A stretch of DNA of 64,000 nucleotides from Arthrobacter liuii (GCF_014639275.1 NZ_BMFW01000011.1:1-64000), one strand, 5' to 3'. Positions 32,099-41,179 are shown, counted from the first letter of the stretch. Notes: a model not told the origin generated them from the letters alone. Made by a program: numbers and translations.

Positions 32099-32940
32099 TG
32101 GACGTTCCCTGGTGCCGGTGCGGGCGCCGTCGTCCGTTTTCCTGATCCAGACCGGACCGCCGCCGGGCGACGGTAGGCAAGGGCAACCACCGCGACGGCC
32201 ACCGCCACCAGCACCAGCGACAGGGCGACGGCGGCGTCCGGGTCCGTTTCCCGCTGCAGGTAGATCTCCAGCGGCAGGGTCCGGGTCACCCCCTGCAGGC
32301 TGCCCGCGAAGGTCAACGTGGCACCAAACTCGCCCAGGCTCCGAGCGAAGGAGAGGACGGCGCCGGACGCCAGCCCCGGCAGGACGAGCGGCAGCGTGAC
32401 GCGCCGGAACACGGTGCCGGGCCGTGCACCCAGCGTCGCCGCCACGGCCTCGTACCGGGAGCCGGAGGTGCGCAGGGCACCCTCGAGGCTCACCACCAGG
32501 AAGGGCAGCGCCACGAATGTCTGCGCCAGGACCACTGCCATGGTTGAGAAGGCGATCTGCAAGCCCAGCATGTCCAGGGTCTGGCCCAGCAGCCCCTGGC
32601 GGCCGAACGTGTAGAGCAGGGCGATTCCGCCCACCACGGGGGGAAGCACCAGCGGCAGGAGCACCAGCGAGCGCAGCAGCCCCTGCAGGCGGAAGGTGTC
32701 GCGGGCAAGGACCAGGGCCAGCGGGACGCCCAGCAGGATGCACAGCAGGGTGCTCGCTGCCGAGGTCCGCAGGCTCAGTCCCAGCGCGGTCAGCGATGAC
32801 TCTGACGTCACGAGCGGAATGAACTGCGCCCAGTCCACGCGCAGCACCATCGCGAGCAGCGGAAGCACCACGACGACGACGGCCAGGACTGCCAGCGCAC
32901 GGACCCAGCCGGGGATGCCGGAGTACGCCTGCGTGTCCAC
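32095..32940 (-). CDS. modB: Molybdate ABC transporter permease ModB
   Basis: The 281-residue permease has about six membrane spans and the binding-protein-dependent permease loop [18 protein letters not shown] that contacts ModC. The start is GTG 32940. It lies downstream of modA, with an SRPBCC gene in between, and overlaps modC. Confidence 0.92.
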   Translation of the reverse strand: MDTQAYSGIPGWVRALAVLAVVVVVLPLLAMVLRVDWAQFIPLVTSESSLTALGLSLRTSAASTLLCILLGVPLALVLARDTFRLQGLLRSLVLLPLVLPPVVGGIALLYTFGRQGLLGQTLDMLGLQIAFSTMAVVLAQTFVALPFLVVSLEGALRTSGSRYEAVAATLGARPGTVFRRVTLPLVLPGLASGAVLSFARSLGEFGATLTFAGSLQGVTRTLPLEIYLQRETDPDAAVALSLVLVAVAVAVVALAYRRPAAVRSGSGKRTTAPAPAPGNVQ

Positions 32941-32995
32941 CGCGTGCCCTGCCCTTCTGCCGATCCCCGCTGCCGTACCTGCCTCCCCGATGTGC

Positions 32996-33430
32996 TCAGC
33001 GGCTTTCGAGTACCGTCTTGAGCGTGGCCAGTTGGGCCACCTCCGACTCCATGGTCCTGGTGACCATCGAGTCCAGGACCCGCATCAGGAGCGGCAGTTT
33101 AACGTCCAGGCTGAAGTGTACGGTGGTCTTCCCGCCGTCCCCGGTAAGGGTGTAGGTGCCGGTGGGGCGGGCTGGACCGGCAACCACTTCGAAGCCCAGC
33201 AGGTGGCCGGGCTTGGCCTCCGTGATCCTGTAGTCGCCCTGTATCGGGCGGCCCTTGGGCCCGGCCAGGGTCTGGCTGTAGACCGCCCCCAACTGGCCCG
33301 CCGTGCCTTCCTTGAGGGAGATGGACTGCACGCCTTGGCGCCAGGCAGCATTGTTCAGGCCGTCAGCCAGGAAGGCGTATACCTCATGGGCAGGCCGGTT
33401 GATGGTGATGCCGTTCTCTGCGTGGGCCAT
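32996..33430 (-). CDS. SRPBCC/CoxG-like protein within the mod locus
   Basis: The 144-residue protein fits the SRPBCC (START/Bet v1-like) ligand-binding fold: [23 protein letters not shown] at the N-terminus and a long C-terminal helix ending in the [19 protein letters not shown] segment. It sits between modA and modB on the same strand, with gaps of 122 and 55 bp. CoxG-like members are linked to molybdenum hydroxylases, so a molybdoenzyme link is conceivable, but insertion of an unrelated gene is equally possible. Confidence 0.75.
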   Translation of the reverse strand: MAHAENGITINRPAHEVYAFLADGLNNAAWRQGVQSISLKEGTAGQLGAVYSQTLAGPKGRPIQGDYRITEAKPGHLLGFEVVAGPARPTGTYTLTGDGGKTTVHFSLDVKLPLLMRVLDSMVTRTMESEVAQLATLKTVLESR

Positions 33431-33552
33431 GCGTTTCCTCCGGTGGTGGGCTGAAGAAATCCGGGAACTGGATGAGTGGTGTTCAAGGGCGCTCCGGGCT
33501 CAATTGCCGGTGCACCTGGCCCCACCCTACTGCCATGTGCCTGGGCCTGGCC

Positions 33553-34410
33553 CTACTGTCCCGGGGGTCCGAATCCCGCCGCGGCCAGGACCTTTTGGCC
33601 CTCCGCACCCGTGACCAAGTCCAGGAAGGCCTGCGCGGCAGCCCTGTTGCGGCTGCCGGCGACGCCCGCAATTGGATACGTGTTGACCGCGCTCCCGGCT
33701 TCCGTGAACTGGATGCCGGACACCTTGGTTCCGGCGGTTTTGATGTCCGTGCCGTAGACAAGCCCGGCGTCGGCTTCGCCGGAGACCACCTTGCCCAGGA
33801 CGTCGGTGACCGCGTTTTCCTCACTGACCGGACTCAGCGTAAGGCCCGCCGTCTCGGCCACTTTCGCCGTGGCAGCGCCGCACGGGACCTGCCTGGCACA
33901 GGTGACCAGCTTGATGCCCGGCCGCGCCAGGTCCTTCAACGATGCGATTCCGGCCGGGTTTCCCGGGGGCACTGCGATGGCCAGGGTGTTCGTGGCGAAG
34001 TTCCTGGGCGTTCCGTCAGCGAGGCCCGCGTCCTGCAGTTTCTTCATATTGGCCGTGTCCGCGGATGCGAATACGTCAGCGGGCGCACCCTGGCTGATCT
34101 GGCTGGCAAGGTCGGAGGACCCGGCAAAGCTCAGGCTGACCCTGGTTCCCGGGTTCTCCGCTTCAAAAGTGCCGGCGAGTTCGGTGAACGTGGCCTTGAG
34201 GGAGGCGGCAGCGTACACGGTGATGGTGCCGTTGGGCGTACCGCTGCCCTCCCCTGCGGTTGCGCCGGGGGCGGTTCCGCCGGCGGCGCAGCCGGAGAGG
34301 ATGGCCACGAGCAGTGCGGTGACAGCCAACAGGGGGGACAGCAGGACGGCATTCGGCCGGACACGTGTCGGGGACACGGGGGCTGTACGTCGGGTGTGGG
34401 GCAGGATCAT
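33553..34410 (-). CDS. modA: Molybdate-binding lipoprotein ModA
   Basis: ModA captures molybdate outside the cell. The 285-residue protein has a signal peptide with lipobox (VAILSGCAAG, Cys about 41) and the conserved oxyanion-binding pattern ITVYAAASLKATFTEL, FAGSSDLASQI and GAPADVFASAD. ATG 34410 overlaps the stop of the upstream Mop-type regulator by ATGA. Confidence 0.93.
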   Translation of the reverse strand: MILPHTRRTAPVSPTRVRPNAVLLSPLLAVTALLVAILSGCAAGGTAPGATAGEGSGTPNGTITVYAAASLKATFTELAGTFEAENPGTRVSLSFAGSSDLASQISQGAPADVFASADTANMKKLQDAGLADGTPRNFATNTLAIAVPPGNPAGIASLKDLARPGIKLVTCARQVPCGAATAKVAETAGLTLSPVSEENAVTDVLGKVVSGEADAGLVYGTDIKTAGTKVSGIQFTEAGSAVNTYPIAGVAGSRNRAAAQAFLDLVTGAEGQKVLAAAGFGPPGQ

Positions 34411-34817
34411 GCCGTGGCCCGTCCCTTGGGCGATTCAATGATGACCGTCGTTGCCTTGACCACAGCGGTGGCCACGGCGCCCGGTTCCAGGCCCAGTTCG
34501 CGCACGGCTTCACTGCTCATGAGCGACACAACCCGGAATGGGCCGCACTGCATTTCCACCTGGGCCATCACCTTGTCCGTAATGACGTTGGTGACCAGGC
34601 CCACGAGCCGGTTCCGGGCCGAGCTGTTGCCACCTCCCGGATCATCGGGCAGCTGGGCCAGCTTCTGCGCATGGGCTGCCAGTTCCAGTCCGTCGACGGC
34701 GAGCCGGCCGGAGGGGTCCCTGAGCGGGGTGAGGGTTCCATGCTCGGTCCAGCGGCGGACGGTGTCATCGCTCACGCCCAGGAAACGGGCAGCTTCAGAA
34801 ACGCGAATAAGGGCCAT
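34407..34817 (-). CDS. HTH-Mop molybdate-binding regulator
   Basis: The 136-residue protein joins a MerR-like excisionase-type helix-turn-helix (residues 1-50, IRVSEAARFLGVSDDTVRRW) to a Mop/TOBE domain (about 65-133, SARNRLVGLVTNVITDKVMAQVEM pattern split by the strand turn). Such proteins bind molybdate and control mod genes. It is the first gene of the mod cluster, overlapping modA, so autoregulation by molybdate is likely. Confidence 0.85.
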   Translation of the reverse strand: MALIRVSEAARFLGVSDDTVRRWTEHGTLTPLRDPSGRLAVDGLELAAHAQKLAQLPDDPGGGNSSARNRLVGLVTNVITDKVMAQVEMQCGPFRVVSLMSSEAVRELGLEPGAVATAVVKATTVIIESPKGRATA

Positions 34818-34895
34818 ACGACGATGTTAACCCGCAGATGCGGCACCAGGAACTGCATCGTGGCGCAAAAGAGGAGAGGCGGGTAGATTCACCGC

Positions 34896-35597
34896 ATGGG
34901 GACACGGAAAGCCTGGGCTGAAATTGTTGAGTGGCTGGGCGCCAACGCACCAGTAACCGCCCGGACCATTCGGGCCCCCGCACCCGAAGCGTTTATACGT
35001 TCATTTGAAGAGGCAGCACCGAACGGGTGGCCCAAAGACCTGTCGACGCTCTATCGCCTCTTCGACGGCGCAGAGCCATCAACTGCAGGGTATATCCTCC
35101 CGAGCTATCGTCCGCTCCCTCTCAAAGAAGCGGAGGAGACACGGCAAATGTTGCTCGACGTCTGGGCGCGGGTGGGAGAGGAAGCAAATGCACTGGATAA
35201 ACAGGAGAAGAGGTCGCCGCTTCACGTGAATCTGCGTGCCGCCTTCGAGGCTTACGGCGGTGCTCTTGCCCCCACGCCCCATAAACCTTACGACCCGGCA
35301 CACGCTGAAGCTGAAGAGGCAGGGACCAGGGTTTCCATGTTCATCCCATCCTTCCTCCCGGTCGCAGACGACGGCTCCGGCGACTTTCTGTTCGTCGACC
35401 TGAGGAAAGGACAGCAGTACGGCTGCGTAAGCGAATACTTCAAGGAAGAGGCCGACTGGCGCCCGGCGATGTGGCCATCCCTTGATGCTCTTTTGGCCGA
35501 TACTCTGCTGAGCCTGCGAACCGGCCAACCCGCGCTGTCGTTCATGCCCACCGTCAGAGAGGGCAGGCTCCATTGGGGAATTCCTCCGGGACGTTGA
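34896..35597 (+). CDS. SMI1/KNR4 (SUKH)-family protein
   Basis: The 233-residue protein has the SUKH pattern: W-x-x-I-x-x-W near the start, PNGWPKDLSTLYRLFDGAEP, and late in the chain GDFLFVDLRKGQQYGCVSEY. In bacteria SUKH proteins are often immunity proteins of contact-dependent toxins, but others are orphan. No toxin gene is adjacent here, so a specific role is not supported. Confidence 0.75.
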   Translation: MGTRKAWAEIVEWLGANAPVTARTIRAPAPEAFIRSFEEAAPNGWPKDLSTLYRLFDGAEPSTAGYILPSYRPLPLKEAEETRQMLLDVWARVGEEANALDKQEKRSPLHVNLRAAFEAYGGALAPTPHKPYDPAHAEAEEAGTRVSMFIPSFLPVADDGSGDFLFVDLRKGQQYGCVSEYFKEEADWRPAMWPSLDALLADTLLSLRTGQPALSFMPTVREGRLHWGIPPGR

Positions 35598-35722
35598 GGG
35601 TCGCCGGGTCTGGTGTTCCCGGCGCGAGGTCCGGAATTCCGGACTGCTGGGACGACACGGCCGAGCGGCGCTAGGATCTTTTCAGCAGACAGCCGAAAGA
35701 TTCCGGGCTCGGGAAGGATCAC

Positions 35723-36589
35723 TTGATATACATCGACCCGCCGCTGTGGCCTGCCCACGGAACCCACTTTTCGCATCTGGTCTCAGATGCTTCATTGGAT
35801 GAGCTGCACACGTTCGCCGCTGCTGCGGGCATCCCCGAGCGGGCGTTCGACGGCGACCATTACGATGTGCCGGAACGTCGCTTTAATGAGCTGGTGGCGG
35901 CGGGCGCCGTTTCGGTGGAGGCCAGGGTGCTGGTCCGCAAACTTATCGGCAGCGGGCTGCGCATCCCGGCACGCCGGCGTAACACGTCGCTGAAGGTCCC
36001 GTTACTGAACCGCTGGGAGGCCATCATGCCCGGCCACGACGCACTGTTCCTGGACCTGCTGGACCGGTGGAGCGAACCGCACCGCCACTACCACGGCTGC
36101 ACGCACCTGTTAGCCGTGCTGGAGGCGCTGGACCTCCTCGCCGAACCGGGGGAGGCGCCGCAGACAGTGCTGCTGGCCGCCTGGTTCCATGACGCCGTGT
36201 ACCGCGGCGCGGCAGGGCAGGATGAGGAGGAGTCAGCCCGGCTTGCGGAGAAACGGCTGGCCGACTCCGGCCTGTCGGCATCGGAGGTGGCCGAAACGGC
36301 ACGGCTGGTCCGCCTTACCTCGGATCACCGGCCTGAACCGGGTGACGACGACGGCGCCCTCCTCTGCGACGCTGACCTTTCGATTCTCGGTGGTGGGCCG
36401 GAAGAATACGCCCGCTACGTTGCCGCCGTGCGGAAAGACTACGCGCACATCGGTGACGCCGACTTCTCAGCCGGCAGGGCCGCCGTCGTCCGCCAACTGC
36501 TGGAACTGGACCCGCTCTTCCACCATGAGCGGGCACGGGATCTTTGGCTGGAGGCCGCGCACCGCAACCTGGAAAGCGAGCTGGCGTGA
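35723..36589 (+). CDS. DUF4031-HD domain fusion, predicted phosphohydrolase
   Basis: The 288-residue protein begins with a DUF4031 unit (about 1-85, IYIDPPLWPAHGTHFSHLVSD and DHYDVPERRF), followed by an HD-superfamily domain (about 100-288). The latter carries HRHYHGCTHLL, AAWFHDAVY and later LLCDADLSILG, the metal-ligating set of COG4339 predicted metal-dependent hydrolases. The start is TTG 35723 after GGAAGGA. It overlaps comB by GTGA. The substrate is unknown. Confidence 0.8.
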   Translation: MIYIDPPLWPAHGTHFSHLVSDASLDELHTFAAAAGIPERAFDGDHYDVPERRFNELVAAGAVSVEARVLVRKLIGSGLRIPARRRNTSLKVPLLNRWEAIMPGHDALFLDLLDRWSEPHRHYHGCTHLLAVLEALDLLAEPGEAPQTVLLAAWFHDAVYRGAAGQDEEESARLAEKRLADSGLSASEVAETARLVRLTSDHRPEPGDDDGALLCDADLSILGGGPEEYARYVAAVRKDYAHIGDADFSAGRAAVVRQLLELDPLFHHERARDLWLEAAHRNLESELA

Positions 36590-37395
36590 ACGCACCCGGC
36601 TCCGGCACGCGGCACACGTACTCCGCCAACGCCGCGCACCGGCAACTCCCTTTCGCGGTTCGGCTGGACTGGGGACTGGACGGCGCCATGACGGTGGCGC
36701 CGGGCGCGGACATCGCAGTGGTGGTGGATGTCCTGTCCTTCAGCACCTGCGTCAGCGTGGCACTGGACAAGGGCGCGCAAGTCTTCCCTTACAGGTGGCG
36801 GGACACCAGCGCGGAGGACTTCGCCGCCCACCACCACGCGCAGTTGGCAGGCCCCCGCGACGGCGGCGGACTGAGCCTCTCCCCCGCAAGTTTCCGCGCC
36901 GCGCGGTCATTGCAGCGGGTGGTCCTGCCGTCCCCCAATGGTTCTGAACTGTGCCACGCACTGTCCGCGGAAGTGCCACTGGTCGCCGCGCTGTGCCTCC
37001 GGAACGCTGCCGCCACGGCCGAGTGGGTGGCGGCCAACCTCCCGGAAGACGCCGTGGTGGCGGTAGTTGCCGCCGGTGAGCGCTGGCCGGACGGAACACT
37101 TCGCCCTGCCGTGGAGGACCAGATCGGAGCCGGGGCGTTCATTGCCGGGCTGGCGGCTGCAGGCAAGGGCGGCTATGAAGCAGGGGACGGCAGGCACGGC
37201 TATGCGCCGGAGGCAGCGGCGGCCATAGCTGTCTACGAATCCGCCGAACCGCGCCTGCGCGAGATGCTCCAGCACTGCTCCAGCGGCCGTGAGCTGTCCG
37301 GCGCCGGCTACGCCGAGGATGTGGACATCGCCGCGGAACTGGACCAAAGCGAATCAGTGGCCATCCTGCGGGACGGGGCATTCTCACCGCTTTGA
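36586..37395 (+). CDS. comB: 2-phosphosulfolactate phosphatase-family protein (ComB-like)
   Basis: The 269-residue protein has the ComB pattern: VVVDVLSFSTCVSVALDKGA, VVLPSPNGSELC (Mg2+/phosphate region) and GAGAFIAGL. Archaeal ComB acts in coenzyme M synthesis; bacterial homologues have other or unknown phosphatase roles, so only the fold is certain. GTG 36586 overlaps the preceding stop (GTGA), implying coupling with the HD protein. The first 25 residues are disordered in appearance. Confidence 0.75.
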   Translation: MNAPGSGTRHTYSANAAHRQLPFAVRLDWGLDGAMTVAPGADIAVVVDVLSFSTCVSVALDKGAQVFPYRWRDTSAEDFAAHHHAQLAGPRDGGGLSLSPASFRAARSLQRVVLPSPNGSELCHALSAEVPLVAALCLRNAAATAEWVAANLPEDAVVAVVAAGERWPDGTLRPAVEDQIGAGAFIAGLAAAGKGGYEAGDGRHGYAPEAAAAIAVYESAEPRLREMLQHCSSGRELSGAGYAEDVDIAAELDQSESVAILRDGAFSPL

Positions 37396-37452
37396 AATGG
37401 CGCCGGAAGTGGCACGGTTTACGAATCCCGGCACCGGTGCAACACTGCACGG

Positions 37453-37836
37453 ATGACCCCGCGCATCCAAGCCATCGCCGTTGATTCGACCGACCCCCGC
37501 GTTCCCGCGGCATTCTGGGAAAAGGCGCTTGGATGGCGGCGCACCCATGAAGAGGACGACGAGATTGTGCTGGAGCCGCCCGCAGGCAGCGCGGAAGAGG
37601 GTGTGGCCCCAGACCTGATCTTCCTTAGGGTCCCGGAGCAGAAACAACTCAAGAACCGGCTGCACCTGGACCTCCGGCCCGAAGACCAGGACGCCGAAGT
37701 CGCCAGGCTGGAAGGGCTTGGCGCCACGCAAATTTCTGTGGGCCAGGGTGCGGCGGCCACCTGGGTAGTCATGGCAGACCCGGACGGCAACGAGTTCTGC
37801 GTGCTGCGCGCCCTGCGGCCTGGCGATTCTGCCTAG
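37453..37836 (+). CDS. VOC-family glyoxalase-like protein
   Basis: The 127-residue protein is a single vicinal-oxygen-chelate unit (VPAAFWEKALGWRRTHE near the start, MADPDGNEFCVLR at the end). The subgroup is the glyoxalase-like domain common in actinobacteria, with unknown substrate. Its stop overlaps that of the convergent yccF-like gene by 4 bp. Confidence 0.82.
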   Translation: MTPRIQAIAVDSTDPRVPAAFWEKALGWRRTHEEDDEIVLEPPAGSAEEGVAPDLIFLRVPEQKQLKNRLHLDLRPEDQDAEVARLEGLGATQISVGQGAAATWVVMADPDGNEFCVLRALRPGDSA

Positions 37837-38249
37837 CGGTAGGTGCGCACAGGGTAATGGCTGGCAAAAGGCCTGTTGGTGGGCACGATCTGCTTGCCCA
37901 GCGGCATCAGGGATACCGGGATGAGCTTGAGGTTGGCGATGGCCAGCGGGATGCCAATGATGGTCACGGCCATAGCGAATGCTGTCACCACGTGGCCGAT
38001 GGCGATCCAGATCCCGGCCACCAGCAGCCAGATCACATTGCCAAGCAGCGAAAAGACACCGGTGCCGCCGGGCTTGTCCACCACCATGCGGCCAAACGGC
38101 CACAGCGTGTAGGCGGCGATCCGGAATGAGGCAATGCCCCACGGAATGGTGACGATCAGCAGGCAGCAGACCACACCCGCGAGGAAATAGCCCAGGGCCA
38201 GCCAGAAGCCGCCGAAAACCAGCCAGATAATGTTCAGAAGTGTCTTCAT
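37833..38249 (-). CDS. YccF-family inner-membrane protein
   Basis: The 138-residue protein has two YccF repeats (LNIIWLVFGGFWLALGY and LGNVIWLLVAGIWIAIGH), each with two membrane spans, plus IPWGIASFRIAAYTLWPFGR and its counterpart IGIPLAIANLKLIPVSLMPL. The start is ATG 38249. Function is unknown; in Enterobacteria YccF is a small membrane protein. Confidence 0.88.
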   Translation of the reverse strand: MKTLLNIIWLVFGGFWLALGYFLAGVVCCLLIVTIPWGIASFRIAAYTLWPFGRMVVDKPGGTGVFSLLGNVIWLLVAGIWIAIGHVVTAFAMAVTIIGIPLAIANLKLIPVSLMPLGKQIVPTNRPFASHYPVRTYR

Positions 38250-38343
38250 GCACCCATTGTGCCCCCGGCCCACTGACAAAAAGGTGGGGGATTCCCCTGA
38301 TCCTGCCCTGATCCCGCTTCCCGGCGGCCAGAGGCGGCAGTGC

Positions 38344-38955
38344 CTAGACGGTGGCAGTCGCCTTTGCGGCATGGACGAAGGCGCGGATCTTGGCCAGGTC
38401 CTTCACGCCGCGGGACGCCTCGACGCCGGAGGAAACATCAACCCCCCAGGCCTGCGCGGCGGCTGAGGACTGGCCCACGTTCGCCGCGTCAAGGCCCCCC
38501 GCCAGGAGCCAGTTCCGACCCTGGAGCACCGGCAGGGCCGCCACCGAGGCGTAGTCCCAGGACTCGCCGGAGCCCGGCACGGCGGCATCGACCAGGAGCA
38601 GGTCCTCTCCCCAGTCTTCGAACTCATCCCGGGCGGCACCGGTGGTGATGGCCCTGACCAGCTTCATGCCGGCGTCGTGCACCGTCGCCACGTCCGCCCG
38701 TGACCGGGTGCCGTGCAGCTGGATCCATTCCAGGCCCGCCGCCCGGGCAATGGCGATGGCATCGGCAACGGGCTCATCCCGGAACACACCAACAGGGAAT
38801 ACGGTGTTGGGTACTCCTGCCAGCAGGGAGGCTGCCTGCGAGGGCGAGACAACACGGGGGCTGGCGGTGAGGACGAATCCCACTGCATCCGCGCCGGCGT
38901 CCACTGCTTCGCGGACCGATTCGGGCGTGCTGAGACCACACACTTTGACGAACAT
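38344..38955 (-). CDS. trpF: Phosphoribosylanthranilate isomerase TrpF
   Basis: TrpF performs the Amadori rearrangement in tryptophan synthesis. The 203-residue TIM-barrel protein has the N-terminal KVCGLSTPESV with the catalytic Cys, FPVGVFRDE, and the phosphate site LLAGGLDAANVG followed by GVDVSSGVE with the catalytic Asp. It stands apart from other trp genes. Many actinobacteria use PriA for this step, so a separate TrpF is somewhat unusual. Confidence 0.92.
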   Translation of the reverse strand: MFVKVCGLSTPESVREAVDAGADAVGFVLTASPRVVSPSQAASLLAGVPNTVFPVGVFRDEPVADAIAIARAAGLEWIQLHGTRSRADVATVHDAGMKLVRAITTGAARDEFEDWGEDLLLVDAAVPGSGESWDYASVAALPVLQGRNWLLAGGLDAANVGQSSAAAQAWGVDVSSGVEASRGVKDLAKIRAFVHAAKATATV

Positions 38956-39058
38956 TCCCGGCTCCTTCAGGCTGTTTTCGTGTTGACCCCCCGGAGGAGA
39001 GTAGCAGGGACGGGACCCAACTGCGATGCCGGCTGCTGCGGGGAACTAGGCTGGGCTG

Positions 39059-39628
39059 ATGCAGATCATCCGCTTCGCAGAGCTCACGGCTGAACCATGG
39101 CGCAACGGCGGCGGGGTGACCAGGGAAATCGCACGCCAGGGATCGGCGGACGGCGGCTGGGACTGGCGGGTGAGCATCGCAGACGTCACCAAGGCGGGTG
39201 ACTTCTCGCCTTTCCCGGGCATGGAGCGCGTCCTGACCGTCATTGAGGGGGAACTGCTGCTGCTCACCCTGGACAGTGCAGAGCAGCCCCTGGAGAAGTA
39301 CCGTCCCTTCAGGTTCGACGGCGGCACGGCCACCACGGCGAAGCTGCCCACCGGGGACATCCGGAACCTGAATGTCATAACCCGCTCGGGAGCGTTCAAG
39401 GGGCACACGTCCATCATTGAGCTCTCCAAAAAACGCGCCCACCCCGTGTTTGAGGGGCAGCTTGGGGTGCTGCTGCAGGGACAGGCGAAGGTCAGCGTGG
39501 GCAGCGCAGAGCCGCTCGAACTGGGCCGCTACGACGCCGTGGTGGGGTCCGACACCAATTCTCCCGAGGTCCTGGGCCGCGGTTTCCTGGCCGTGGTATC
39601 CATCGATCCGCAGGAACCTTCGGCGTAA
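39059..39628 (+). CDS. HutD/Ves-family cupin
   Basis: The 189-residue protein has the HutD bicupin pattern (EPWRNGGGVTREIA near the start, WDWRVSIADV, FSPFPGMERVLTVIEGE). HutD is linked to histidine utilisation in pseudomonads, but no other hut gene is nearby, so only the family is certain. Confidence 0.88.
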   Translation: MQIIRFAELTAEPWRNGGGVTREIARQGSADGGWDWRVSIADVTKAGDFSPFPGMERVLTVIEGELLLLTLDSAEQPLEKYRPFRFDGGTATTAKLPTGDIRNLNVITRSGAFKGHTSIIELSKKRAHPVFEGQLGVLLQGQAKVSVGSAEPLELGRYDAVVGSDTNSPEVLGRGFLAVVSIDPQEPSA

Positions 39629-39719
39629 GTACCGGTGCGGTGGTGAGGTTGGGCACCACTGGTGGCCGCCCGCCGTCGTGAGTTGCTACGCTGGAATCCA
39701 AGGCTCCGAACACGGGCCT

Positions 39720-39760
39720 CCGGACGACGGTTCAGTACCCGGCACGCGACAAGACTGGCC
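39720..39760 (+). promoter_or_regulatory. Guanidine-III riboswitch aptamer
   Basis: The order CCGGACGA (39720-39727), a loop, GTACCCGG (39735-39742), CACGC, GACAAGAC (39748-39755), then TGGCC matches the guanidine-III (ykkC-III) consensus as I know it. CCGG pairs with CCGG to form P1. The loop segment CAGT (39733-39736) can pair with ACTG (39754-39757) to form the pseudoknot. The RBS AAAGGA (39761-39766) begins one base after the aptamer, which suits translational control of the SMR exporters that start at 39774. Confidence 0.88.
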
Positions 39761-39773
39761 AAAGGATCTGGTC

Positions 39774-40097
39774 ATGTCGTGGTTAATCCTCATACTTTCC
39801 GGCGCGCTGGAGGCCGTCTGGGCAGCCGCCCTGCACCGTACCTTCCAGGTTTCCGGACGCCGGCGCCTCGCCCCCGCCGCACTGTTCCTCGTGGCCGTTG
39901 CCGCCAGCACCGGCGGCCTTGCCGTCGCCATGCAGTCCATTCCCACGGGCACCGCCTACGCGGTGTGGGTGGGAGTGGGCGTCGTCCTGACCTCCGCCTA
40001 CGCGATGGCCACCAAGGTGGAACGCCCGACGGCGGCCCGCCTGCTGCTGCTGTCCGGCATCGCCGCGTGCGTGGTTGGCCTGAAAGTGGTGGCGTGA
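39774..40097 (+). CDS. SMR-family guanidinium exporter subunit 1
   Basis: The 107-residue protein has four membrane spans and the Gdx/SugE signatures: the conserved membrane Glu in SGALEAVWAAAL and the GTAYAVWVGVG loop. Gdx proteins exchange guanidinium for protons. The guanidine-III riboswitch directly upstream supports this function over general drug export. It overlaps the second SMR gene by TGATG, so the two probably form a heterodimer of opposite topology. Confidence 0.9.
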   Translation: MSWLILILSGALEAVWAAALHRTFQVSGRRRLAPAALFLVAVAASTGGLAVAMQSIPTGTAYAVWVGVGVVLTSAYAMATKVERPTAARLLLLSGIAACVVGLKVVA

Positions 40098-40477
40098 TGA
40101 TGCAGCGTTCACTTCCGTGGCTGGTGCTCCTGGCCTCGGCGGTCCTGGAGGCAGTCTGGGCCACGGCCCTGGGCCTGTCGGACGGTTTCAGCGAGCCCCT
40201 GCCCACCGTTGTCTTCGCCGTGACGGCGGCCCTGAGCATGCTGGGCCTGGGCATGGCAATCCGGAGCATTCCGCTGGGCACCGCATACGCCATCTGGGTG
40301 GGCATCGGCGCTGCGCTGACCGTTGGCTGGGCAATGGCCACCGGCACGGAACCCTTCAGCGTACTGAAGCTGCTGTTCATCGCGGGGATCGTTGGCTGCG
40401 CCGCGGGCCTGAAGGCGTTGCCGGCCAAGGACAGGGTCCCCAGTGACAGCGCACCGACGGGCGTGCCCCGTGGCTGA
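40097..40477 (+). CDS. SMR-family guanidinium exporter subunit 2
   Basis: The 126-residue protein has four spans with ASAVLEAVWATALG (membrane Glu) and GTAYAIWVGIG, and an extra hydrophilic C-terminal tail of about 20 residues. ATG 40097 overlaps the stop of the first SMR gene. In paired SMR exporters the partners adopt inverted orientations set by positive charges; here the second partner has the longer charged tail. Confidence 0.9.
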   Translation: MMQRSLPWLVLLASAVLEAVWATALGLSDGFSEPLPTVVFAVTAALSMLGLGMAIRSIPLGTAYAIWVGIGAALTVGWAMATGTEPFSVLKLLFIAGIVGCAAGLKALPAKDRVPSDSAPTGVPRG

Positions 40478-40515
40478 CGCGCACAGTCCGCGGCTTATAC
40501 CTCTAGGCTTTTGCC

Positions 40516-41142
40516 ATGGACTCCCCCGAGATCACCCAGGCCGTGGACGCGCTGCGGCGCAGGATGGTGCCCGGAGCGCGGACTATCCTGGGTATCGCCG
40601 GAGCGCCGGGGTCCGGCAAGTCCACCTTTGCGGCCTGGCTGCAGGAGCAGTTCAGCCCGGGGACCTCGGTTGTGGTCCCCATGGATGGCTTCCACCTGGG
40701 CAACGCGGTCATCGGGGGAACCCCGCTCCGGCAACGCAAAGGCGCGATTGATACGTTCGACGCCGGCGGCTACCTTTCGCTGCTGCGCCGCCTGGCGCGC
40801 CGGGACGAGGCAGTGGTGTACGCGCCCGAGTTCCGCCGCACCCTGGATGAGCCGGTAGCGGCCTCCATCGCCGTCCCAGCCGACGTTCCGCTGGTCATCA
40901 CGGAGGGCAACTACCTGCTGGCGGGGCAGGAGCCGTGGAAAGAGGTCCGGACGCAGCTGGACGAGGTGTGGTTCCTGGAAACCCCGCCCGCGCTCCGGCT
41001 GCAGCGGCTCGTGGACCGGCACATCTCGTTCGGGATGGACCGCGAAGCCGCGGTGGCCTGGGCCAACGGACCCGACGAGGCCAATGCCCGCCTGATCCAG
41101 GCCACCCGCCCGGCGGCGGACCGCATCATCCCCTGGCTGTAA
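40516..41142 (+). CDS. Nucleoside/nucleotide kinase-family protein
   Basis: The 208-residue P-loop kinase has GIAGAPGSGKSTFAAWL (Walker A), PMDGFHLGN (substrate Asp region) and FDAGGYLSLLRRL, features of the uridine kinase/pantothenate kinase-like group (FrcK/YggC type). Such proteins may phosphorylate sugars such as fructose, or nucleosides; context does not decide. Confidence 0.82.
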   Translation: MDSPEITQAVDALRRRMVPGARTILGIAGAPGSGKSTFAAWLQEQFSPGTSVVVPMDGFHLGNAVIGGTPLRQRKGAIDTFDAGGYLSLLRRLARRDEAVVYAPEFRRTLDEPVAASIAVPADVPLVITEGNYLLAGQEPWKEVRTQLDEVWFLETPPALRLQRLVDRHISFGMDREAAVAWANGPDEANARLIQATRPAADRIIPWL

Positions 41143-41179
41143 ACGACGATTTTCAAGAGCAGGAACGAACAGGAGAACC

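Noticed and set aside
39417..40097. Long 226-codon form of the first SMR protein
   Set aside because: The upstream part overlaps hutD and the riboswitch; the four-span SMR protein starts at ATG 39774 behind a clear RBS.
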